From CBDULQ01 sp965368115 (GTDB lineage: Bacteria > Pseudomonadota > Gammaproteobacteria > SZUA-229), in NCBI GenBank assembly GCA_965368115.1, contig CBDULQ010000128.1:1-10168 (forward strand): a stretch of DNA of 10,168 bases, read 5' to 3'. Made by a program: the position numbers and the translations under genes. Numbering within the stretch: position 1 is the stretch's first letter; every line of letters begins with the position of its first letter. Under the pieces are notes generated by a model, which was given only the letters and a program-made list of their open reading frames with translations, was not told the origin of the DNA and did not search any database. Positions 1 through 5,076 of the stretch are shown in pieces.

Positions 1-4
1 AAGG

Positions 5-405
5 TGGTGCCCAGGGCCGGAATCGAACCGGCACGGTATTTCTACCGAGGGATTTTCGTACCAACTATAGCTTTCGCTACTGTCGTAGGTGACATTTGTG
101 GTCTGGACTTTATCTTTACCGTGCTGCAGAACAATCCACAGTTTAGGCAGGAGCCGTCAAGTCTCTACACTTTCAATGAATCGGAAATAAAATCTACACA
201 CCAAGTAGCGAGATAAGATTTCATTCAGCTTGTTATTTAAATTCTCGAGAAGATAACGATAACAAGGATTCAAAGCTTAGCTCGGGATTGCCACCAACTG
301 AATGCTGAGGTTTCCCCGAATTTGACTCCATTCACACCGACTGTTTCCAGACCGGGTGCTCAAATTGTTTAAGTCCCTTGCGTCTACCAATTTCGCCACC
401 TGGGC
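5..405 (-). tRNA. tRNA-Leu(UAA), split by a group I intron
   Basis: The gene is read on the minus strand. Exon 1 is 405-371 (35 nt) and exon 2 is 56-5 (52 nt), giving an 87-nt mature tRNA. The 7-bp acceptor stem is GCCCAGG (405-399) with CCTGGGC (15-9), followed by discriminator A and an encoded CCA (7-5). The D-arm region reads TGGCGAAATTGGTAGACGC. The anticodon stem AGGGA/TCCCT closes the loop CTTAAAA, giving anticodon UAA. The long variable arm CGGTA-GAAA-TACCG marks a class II (Leu-type) tRNA, and the T arm is GCCGG-TTCGATT-CCGGC. The exons are complementary only once 57-370 is removed, after anticodon base U34. By position after tRNA-Gly and tRNA-Cys it corresponds to E. coli leuZ. It should decode UUA and, by wobble, UUG. 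A standard tRNA search may miss it because of the intron. Confidence 0.95.
57..370 (-). ncRNA. Group I intron in tRNA-Leu(UAA), cyanobacterial (IC3-like) type
   Basis: This 314-nt insert lies between U34 and A35 of the anticodon. It starts AAACAATTTGAG and ends with the expected terminal G (57). P1: exon CUU pairs with intron GAG (361-359), putting a U-G wobble at the 5' splice site. P3: GGAGTC (328-323) pairs with GA-CGG-CTCC (157-149, CGG bulged). P4: TCGGG (319-315) with CCCGA (286-282). P7: GACTT (163-159) with AAGTC (111-107). P8: TGCC (149-146 area) with GGTA (120-117). P9: TAGC-GAAA-GCTA (79-68). A second GAAA loop closes CTG/CAG at 350-341 (P2). These strings and their order match the tRNA-Leu introns of cyanobacteria as I recall them. 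There is no homing-endonuclease reading frame. Self-splicing is inferred from the intact core, not shown. The intron is visibly more AT-rich than the genes nearby. Confidence 0.93.
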
Positions 406-415
406 AATGAAGGGT

Positions 416-444
416 ATTTTATGGGAAGTTAAACACTATGTGAA
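416..444 (-). promoter_or_regulatory. sigma70-type promoter of tRNA-Leu
   Basis: The -35 box TTCACA (444-439) and the -10 box TAAAAT (421-416) are separated by exactly 17 bp, and each matches the consensus at 5 of 6 positions. The -10 box ends 10 bp before the first tRNA base (405), so transcription would start around 410-408. It would give tRNA-Leu its own transcription start, separate from tRNA-Gly and tRNA-Cys. The call rests on box match and spacing only. Confidence 0.7.
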
Positions 445-519
445 TGATTTATTTAGCAGGACTAAACATCAGGCCGAAGGAAATGAATATAAAAATTATC
501 TGGAGAGAGTAAAGAAATA

Positions 520-593
520 TGGAGGCGGGACCCGGAGTCGAACCGAGATCCACGGATTTGCAATCCGCTGCATAGCCATTCTGCCATCCCGCC
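520..593 (-). tRNA. tRNA-Cys(GCA)
   Basis: This is a 74-nt minus-strand tRNA. The acceptor stem is GGCGGGA (593-587) with TCCCGCC (530-524), followed by discriminator U (523) and an encoded CCA (522-520). U73 is typical of bacterial tRNA-Cys and is recognised by cysteinyl-tRNA synthetase. The anticodon stem-loop CGGAT-TGCAAAT-CCG carries anticodon GCA, and the T loop is GGTTCGACTCC-like. Its position between tRNA-Gly and tRNA-Leu corresponds to E. coli cysT. There is no room for a separate promoter between its 5' end and the hairpin 7 bp upstream, so it probably depends on read-through from tRNA-Gly. Confidence 0.96.
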
Positions 594-599
594 AAAGTG

Positions 600-624
600 A
601 AAAAACCTCGGAGGGCCGAGGTTT
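600..624 (-). terminator. Terminator-like hairpin between tRNA-Gly and tRNA-Cys
   Basis: On the minus strand a 9-bp stem AAACCTCGG/CCGAGGTTT with a CCCT loop runs straight into further Ts (six in a row in total). This is the classic shape of an intrinsic terminator. It follows tRNA-Gly by about 36 nt and ends 6 bp before tRNA-Cys. The T-run is on the minus side, so it would act on the tRNA transcript. It may be a leaky terminator, an attenuator, or a structure that guides tRNA processing. Confidence 0.65.
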
Positions 625-659
625 CATGCATATCCGAAATGAATTTCGAATGGAAAATT

Positions 660-735
660 TGGAGCGGGAAACGAGATTCGAACTCGCGACCCCAACCTTG
701 GCAAGGTTGTGCTCTACCAGCTGAGCTATTCCCGC
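660..735 (-). tRNA. tRNA-Gly(GCC)
   Basis: This is a 76-nt minus-strand tRNA. The acceptor stem is GCGGGAA (735-729) with TTCCCGC (670-664), followed by discriminator U (663) and an encoded CCA (662-660). The D arm TAGCTCAGCTGGTAGAGCA, the anticodon loop with GCC (stem CAACC/GGTTG) and the T-arm GCGAGTTCGAATCTCGT are all intact. It is nearly identical to E. coli glyW as I recall it, and occupies the same place downstream of pgsA. It reads GGC and GGU codons. Confidence 0.97.
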
Positions 736-748
736 AAACAGGCTCGCT

Positions 749-776
749 ATTTTAATAATCCGGACACATGTGTCAA
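749..776 (-). promoter_or_regulatory. sigma70-type promoter of tRNA-Gly
   Basis: A perfect -35 box TTGACA (776-771) lies 16 bp from a -10 box TAAAAT (754-749), the same -10 as in front of tRNA-Leu. The expected start at about 744-742 lies in a GC-rich stretch (GCGAGCC), a context often found at growth-rate-controlled stable-RNA promoters. The first tRNA base is at 735. The -35 box begins 15 bp after the pgsA stop codon, so the tRNAs need not depend on pgsA transcription. Confidence 0.75.
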
Positions 777-790
777 GCAATATTTGGACC

Positions 791-1351
791 TTATGCTTCC
801 TTCGTCATTTCCGCCCAGGAGGCTTTCAGGTACACCACCATCGACGACAGGGTGAGCAGGGTCGCAAGCACCAGCAGCGCCATGCCCACTTCATAGGTCG
901 GGATACCGATCCAGTCGTCCCGGTGCAACAGGAAGATAATCGCAAACATCTGCGCCGTGGTCTTCACCTTGCCGACCATGGATACCGATACCTTGGCGCT
1001 TTTACCCATACCCGCCATCCATTCGCGCAGCGCCGAAATGGCGATTTCGCGACCGATGATCACACAGGCACCGATGACCATCACCCAGTGCGGATGTACC
1101 GATACCAGCAGTACCAGCGCCACCGCAACGATCAGTTTATCCGCCACCGGATCGAGAAACGCACCCAGCGCCGACTGCTGTTCCAGCTTGCGGGCCAGGT
1201 AACCGTCGAACCAGTCGGTAATGGATGCGGCGGCGTAGATCCAGGCACAGGCCGGGCGCGCCCAGTCGTAGGGTAAATAGAATACCAGCACGATCACCGG
1301 GATCATGGCGATGCGAATCAGGGTCAATGTATTGGGAATATTAATCGGCAT
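791..1351 (-). CDS. pgsA: CDP-diacylglycerol--glycerol-3-phosphate 3-phosphatidyltransferase
   Basis: This 186-residue inner-membrane enzyme joins CDP-diacylglycerol and sn-glycerol 3-phosphate to give phosphatidylglycerol phosphate and CMP, the committed step to phosphatidylglycerol and cardiolipin. The CDP-alcohol phosphatidyltransferase signature is complete: D46, D49, G50, A53, R54, G63, D67 and D71, with the aspartates binding the metal and the CDP group. The N-terminus (MPINIPNTLTLIRI) is typical of PgsA. Hydrophobic stretches at roughly 8-28, 34-47, 70-102, 134-143 and 154-175 fit a multi-pass protein. The length matches E. coli PgsA (about 182). The ATG is 8 bp after the uvrC stop codon with no clear Shine-Dalgarno, suggesting translation coupled to uvrC. 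The uvrC-pgsA pairing is conserved in gammaproteobacteria. Confidence 0.96.
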   Translation of the reverse strand: MPINIPNTLTLIRIAMIPVIVLVFYLPYDWARPACAWIYAAASITDWFDGYLARKLEQQSALGAFLDPVADKLIVAVALVLLVSVHPHWVMVIGACVIIGREIAISALREWMAGMGKSAKVSVSMVGKVKTTAQMFAIIFLLHRDDWIGIPTYEVGMALLVLATLLTLSSMVVYLKASWAEMTKEA

Positions 1352-1359
1352 GGGGTGGC

Positions 1360-3195
1360 TTACTCATTTCGCAGCACATCATAAATGATTCCCGCTAATT
1401 TTCTACTGATGCCGGGGATTTTTGCCAGGTCTTCGACACCCGCCTGCTTCACCCCCTGCAAACCACCGAAGTGTTTGATCAGGGTCTGGCGGCGTTTCGG
1501 ACCCAGCCCTGGGATGCTTTCCAGGGTGGACTGGCGTCGCGCCTTTTCCCGTTTCGCACGATGGCCGCTAATGGCAAAGCGATGCGCTTCGTCGCGCAGA
1601 TTGAGGATCAGGTGAAAGGCGATGGAATCCTGCGGCAGATAGACGTCACCTCGACCGTCGCTGAACACCAGTTTTTCCAGGCCCGCCTTACGCCCTTCCC
1701 CCTTGGCGACACCGATCAGCATCACGCTGTCGTCGATGTCGAGCTGGTCCAGCACCTCCACCGCCTGGCGCAACTGGCCCTTGCCGCCGTCGATAAACAG
1801 CACGTCGGGCAGTATGCCCTCGCCTTTTTTTAGTCGCGTATAACGCCGCTGCAGGGCCTGGCGCAAGGCAGCGTAGTCGTCACCCGGCTCGATGCCTTCG
1901 ATATTGAAACGCCGATAATCCTGCTTGAATGGGCCTTCCAGGGTAAATACCACGCAGGAGGCCTGGGTGGCTTCGCCGCGGGTATGGCTGATATCGAAGC
2001 ATTCCAGTCGGGTTGGCAGGTCGTCCATCTGCAGCACCTCCTGCAGCGCTTCGAAGCGTTGCAGCATGCCGGCTCGGGAATTCAGCCGTGTGGTGAGCGC
2101 GGTTTCCGCATTGTTCACCGCCATGGTCAGCCAGCGCGCCCGGTCGCCGCGCACGCCGGCGCTGATTTTCACCTTGCGCCCCGCTCGCTCGCTCAGGGCA
2201 TCCTGTAACACGGTCCGGTCGTCCGGCGCGTGACTGAGAATGATCTCCGCGGGTGCATCGTGGCGCAGATAGAACTGGGGGATGAAGCCGTCCAGCACCT
2301 CGGCCTCGCTCATGGCCTCGGGTAACTGGGGGAAATAACTGCGATTGCCCAGGTTACGGCCATCACGGATGTAAAACACCTGCACGCAGGCCTGGCCGCC
2401 ACGGGACACACAGGCCATGATATCCACATCCTTGCTGTCGCCCGCCACATACTGGCGCTCCACCACCTTCTGCAGCATGCGGATCTGATCGCGATACTCT
2501 GCCGCTTTCTCGAAGCTCAGCTGCTCCGCCGCCTGCTCCATCTGCGCCACCATATCCTCGATCAGCTGGTTGCTCTTGCCCTCCAGGAACAGCAGGGCAC
2601 GATCGATGTCCCTGCGGTAATCCGCTTCACTGATATAGCCGACACAGGGCGCCGTGCAGCGTTTGATCTGATACTGCAGGCAGGGCCGGGAGCGATTGTT
2701 GAAATAACTGTCCTCACACTGGCGAATCTTGAACACCTTGTGAATGAAATGCAGGCTCTCACGCACGGCACTGGCATTCGGATAAGGCCCAAGATAGCGG
2801 CCCTTGCCCCGACGCGAACCGCGATGCACCACGATGCGGGGAAACGGGTCTTTATCCGACACATATATATAGGGGTAGCTCTTGTCGTCGCGCAGCAGGA
2901 TGTTATAGCGCGGCCGGTGCTCCTTGATCAGGTTACTTTCCAGCAGCAGGGCTTCGCCCTCGGTGTGAGTGATGGTGACCTGGATATCCTGAATCTGCTG
3001 TACCAGCGCCTGGGTTTTCACCGACAGGCCGGTGTTGCGGAAATAGCTGCCGAGCCGCTTCTTCAGGTTCTTCGCCTTGCCCACATACAGAATCTCACCG
3101 TCGGCGCTGTACATGCGGTACACGCCGGGCGCCGAGGTGACGTTCTTGAGAAAGGCACGCGCGTCGAAGGCCGGGCTGTCGGTGGCGGAACTCAT
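1360..3195 (-). CDS. uvrC: UvrABC excinuclease subunit C
   Basis: This is the dual-incision nuclease of nucleotide excision repair; it joins the UvrB-DNA complex and cuts on both sides of a lesion. Numbering from the GTG at 3198 (612 aa), the GIY-YIG domain spans about 23-100, with GVY at 25-27, YVG at 38-40, R48 and metal-binding E87. Cysteines 161, 173, 181 and 185 match the four cysteines reported to hold an Fe-S cluster in E. coli UvrC. A UVR (UvrB-contact) helix pair lies at about 211-246. The C-terminal RNase H-like nuclease keeps D402 (FDISH), D440/D441, D470 and H539. Tandem helix-hairpin-helix motifs (IPGLG, IPGIS) close the protein. The length is normal. Only the GTG at 3198 or the ATG at 3195 can start it, since the upstream gene's TAG is in frame just before. 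The GAGGTGAT sequence overlaps the start, so the choice is uncertain. Confidence 0.97.
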   Translation of the reverse strand: MSSATDSPAFDARAFLKNVTSAPGVYRMYSADGEILYVGKAKNLKKRLGSYFRNTGLSVKTQALVQQIQDIQVTITHTEGEALLLESNLIKEHRPRYNILLRDDKSYPYIYVSDKDPFPRIVVHRGSRRGKGRYLGPYPNASAVRESLHFIHKVFKIRQCEDSYFNNRSRPCLQYQIKRCTAPCVGYISEADYRRDIDRALLFLEGKSNQLIEDMVAQMEQAAEQLSFEKAAEYRDQIRMLQKVVERQYVAGDSKDVDIMACVSRGGQACVQVFYIRDGRNLGNRSYFPQLPEAMSEAEVLDGFIPQFYLRHDAPAEIILSHAPDDRTVLQDALSERAGRKVKISAGVRGDRARWLTMAVNNAETALTTRLNSRAGMLQRFEALQEVLQMDDLPTRLECFDISHTRGEATQASCVVFTLEGPFKQDYRRFNIEGIEPGDDYAALRQALQRRYTRLKKGEGILPDVLFIDGGKGQLRQAVEVLDQLDIDDSVMLIGVAKGEGRKAGLEKLVFSDGRGDVYLPQDSIAFHLILNLRDEAHRFAISGHRAKREKARRQSTLESIPGLGPKRRQTLIKHFGGLQGVKQAGVEDLAKIPGISRKLAGIIYDVLRNE

Positions 3196-3207
3196 CACCT
3201 CAAGATA

Positions 3208-3840
3208 CTACGAAACCAGCTGTTTGGCGCGGGCGAAAACCTGTTTGAACATGGGGCCGGTGAGGCGTCGGGTCTGGGTGTTGTAACGGCTGCAGTGGTA
3301 GGAGTCGACCAGGGTCAGCCCGGGCAGTTCATGTTCGTGGCCATGTCCAAACTTGTAATCCGCCTGACGCAGTCCCTGCGCCTTGATCACCGCATTATGC
3401 GCGATGCTGCCCAGTGCCAGTACCACACTGCCCTCGGCCAGACCGTCCAGCTCGGTTTTCAGGAACCGATTGCAGGTGTTGATCTCGGCGCCGACCGGTT
3501 TGTTCTGCGGCGGCAGGCATTTCACCGCATTGGTGATACGGCAGTTGATCAGCTGCAGACCGTCATCGGCGGATACCGATTCCGGTGCTGTAGACAGACC
3601 ACATTCATACAGGGTTTCGTAAAGAAGGATGCCGGCATAGTCACCGGTGAACGGACGCCCACTGGCATTGGCGCCGTGGTAACCCGGGGCCAGCCCGACC
3701 ACCAGCAGGCGCGCTTCAGGATCGCCGAACGGGGCCACCGGGCGGCCGTGATAGTCCGGGTGCAGCTCGCGCACCTCGGCCAGGTAATCCGCCAGACGCG
3801 GGCAGTCGACGCAATTCAGATCAAATTCAGGGCTTGACAT
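3208..3840 (-). CDS. Uracil-DNA glycosylase, family 5 (UdgB-like, Fe-S)
   Basis: This 210-residue base-excision repair enzyme is predicted to remove uracil, and perhaps other deaminated bases, from DNA. Motif 1 is GLAPGYHG (49-56) followed by GRPFTGD, the form typical of family 5 (UdgB), where the catalytic polar residue of the other families is absent. The second active-site loop is H182-C-S-R-Y-N-T-Q-T. Cysteines 10, 13, 108 and 123 are spaced like the [4Fe-4S] ligands of family 4 and 5 enzymes. The ATG at 3840 is fixed by the need to keep C10 and C13, although no Shine-Dalgarno is seen in front of it. The gene follows the gacA-like regulator by 43 bp of AT-rich DNA and precedes uvrC by about 10 bp. 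E. coli has no glycosylase gene here. A family 4 assignment is the main alternative. Confidence 0.88.
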   Translation of the reverse strand: MSSPEFDLNCVDCPRLADYLAEVRELHPDYHGRPVAPFGDPEARLLVVGLAPGYHGANASGRPFTGDYAGILLYETLYECGLSTAPESVSADDGLQLINCRITNAVKCLPPQNKPVGAEINTCNRFLKTELDGLAEGSVVLALGSIAHNAVIKAQGLRQADYKFGHGHEHELPGLTLVDSYHCSRYNTQTRRLTGPMFKQVFARAKQLVS

Positions 3841-3883
3841 CAGGGGGATAAAATACTTTAACTAGTTATTGTAAATAATTGTT

Positions 3884-4543
3884 TTAAAAAGAATGCTTGG
3901 ACTCATCTTCTTCGAGCAATCCATGTTTGATGGCGAGATGCATCATCTCCACATCGTTGGACACGTCCAGCTTGTCGTGCAGACGTTTGCGGTAGGTACT
4001 CACTGTTTTCGGACTCAGGCTGAGCAGATCGGAGATCTGGTTGGTGCGCATGCCGCGGCTGATCATGATCAGTACCTGCAACTCACGCTGGGACAGTTTA
4101 TCCACCAGCGACTCTTCGCCGGGCAGCATGGACAGGGCCAGTTGCTGAGCAATGGTCGGCGCAATGTAACGTTGCCCGCCATGCACTTTCTGGATCGCTT
4201 CCACCATTTCAGCCACCGGACATCCCTTGGTGAGATACCCCACCGCGCCGGCTTCCAGGATGCGTTTCGGCAAGGGACCTTCGCTGTGTACGGTGAGTAC
4301 GATGACGCGACATTCCGGATGGGTTTGCGACAGTCGGCTGGTGGCTTCGAAACCGCCGATACCGGGCATGTTGATATCCATGAGGATGACATCCGGCTTC
4401 ACCTTACGTACTTTCTCCATGGCCTGCTCGCCGCTGCTGGCCTCTTCCACCACTTCGATACCCGACTGATCTTCCAGCAGACGGCGCAAGCCGTAGCGAA
4501 TAAGATCATGATCATCGACCAGCATGACCCGAATATTAGGCAT
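3884..4543 (-). CDS. gacA: GacA/UvrY-type response regulator (NarL family)
   Basis: This 219-residue two-component transcription factor has an N-terminal receiver domain (about 3-120) with acidic pocket D10/D11, phospho-acceptor D56, T84 and K106. A LuxR/NarL-type helix-turn-helix domain follows (about 147-207, SQRELQVLIMISRG then the SLSPKTVSTYRKRLHDKL recognition region). Position beside uvrC and the overall sequence point to GacA/UvrY, the partner of sensor kinase GacS/BarA. In that family the regulator switches on small RNAs that titrate CsrA/RsmA. The sensor kinase is not in this window. An AAGGAA Shine-Dalgarno precedes the ATG at a suitable distance. The C-terminus has a short acidic tail (EEDESKHSF). 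It lies 44 bp after the CYTH gene and may share its transcript. Another NarL-family regulator is possible but less likely given the synteny. Confidence 0.92.
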   Translation of the reverse strand: MPNIRVMLVDDHDLIRYGLRRLLEDQSGIEVVEEASSGEQAMEKVRKVKPDVILMDINMPGIGGFEATSRLSQTHPECRVIVLTVHSEGPLPKRILEAGAVGYLTKGCPVAEMVEAIQKVHGGQRYIAPTIAQQLALSMLPGEESLVDKLSQRELQVLIMISRGMRTNQISDLLSLSPKTVSTYRKRLHDKLDVSNDVEMMHLAIKHGLLEEDESKHSF

Positions 4544-4587
4544 GTTGTTGTTTCCTTGTGTTCATCATTTAACTCCGGAAGTGTCTA

Positions 4588-5064
4588 TCATCCATCCTTC
4601 CAGTCCCGATAAGGATGTTTCGCCAGGCTGACATTGTAATAGCGTTTGTCATCGGTGACTTCCGCGCCAATCCATTGCGGCATGTCGAAAGCTTCATCCT
4701 CGGTCGCCAGCTCGATCTCGGCCACGACAAGCCCGCTATTATCGCCGAAAAACTCATCGATTTCCCAGATATGTTCACCCCATTTTACGCGATGCCGCTG
4801 TTTGGCAATCTGCGGCTGTTCGCATAGCTGATCGAGCATCTCGATGGCCTCATCACGTGGAATGGGATATTCATATTCCAGTCGATGCATACCCAGAGTC
4901 GCACTCTTGATGTTAATATTGGCCTGCTCCCCGTCCAGCCGTATCCTCACCGAGGCCCTGGTCGGTGGCGCCAGATAACCCTGGCGAATTTCCGTGCTAT
5001 GACTGACCAGCGCGCGCCAGTCGTCATTCTTCAATAAAAATTTTCGTTCGATTTCTATACCCAC
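4588..5064 (-). CDS. CYTH-domain protein, probable inorganic tripolyphosphatase
   Basis: This 158-residue single-domain protein opens with the CYTH signature E4-x-E6-x-K8 (GIEIERKF). The domain's other charged residues follow: R40 and R42, K53, E63/E65, R90/R92, D103-E104, E116/E118 and K140-R-Y-Y-N. CYTH (triphosphate tunnel metalloenzyme) proteins line a beta-barrel tunnel with these residues and cleave triphosphates using divalent metals. The short length and the EVTDDKRYYN ending resemble the small tripolyphosphatase of Nitrosomonas europaea as I recall it. Thiamine triphosphatase or class IV adenylate cyclase activity are alternatives. The start is GTG at 5064 with GAGG 5 bp upstream, placing the signature at the N-terminus as in the family. 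The frame stays open to an ATG at 5268, but that would overlap 64 codons of the divergent aminotransferase. The gene heads the string leading to gacA, udg, uvrC and pgsA. Confidence 0.87.
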   Translation of the reverse strand: MGIEIERKFLLKNDDWRALVSHSTEIRQGYLAPPTRASVRIRLDGEQANINIKSATLGMHRLEYEYPIPRDEAIEMLDQLCEQPQIAKQRHRVKWGEHIWEIDEFFGDNSGLVVAEIELATEDEAFDMPQWIGAEVTDDKRYYNVSLAKHPYRDWKDG

Positions 5065-5076
5065 GTGAACCTCGAC

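Noticed and set aside
4..216. 70-residue plus-strand reading frame at the window start
   Set aside because: It runs antisense through tRNA-Leu exon 2 and the group I intron; the RNA structure explains the sequence and the peptide resembles no protein I recognise.
57..370. Insertion sequence or decayed pseudogene interrupting tRNA-Leu
   Set aside because: There are no terminal inverted repeats, target duplication or transposase, and the insert carries an ordered group I core at the exact splice site.
356..780. Plus- and minus-strand frames across the tRNA cluster (122 aa at 356-724, 94 aa at 496-780 and 60 aa at 449-631)
   Set aside because: They pass through tRNA-Gly and tRNA-Cys; peptide pieces such as GIAQLVEHNLAKVGVASS are the familiar mistranslation of tRNA genes.
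2740..3837. 365-residue plus-strand frame
   Set aside because: It is antisense to uvrC and the glycosylase gene, both with complete catalytic motifs; it shows no domain and results from the GC-rich codon pattern.
3841..3883. Promoter for the glycosylase in the 43-bp AT-rich gap
   Set aside because: TTTACA and TATTTT boxes occur but not at an acceptable spacing, so I could not support a specific promoter.
3893..4612. 239-residue plus-strand frame
   Set aside because: It is antisense to the gacA-like gene, is rich in His, Gln and Phe in the manner of shadow frames, and shows no domain.
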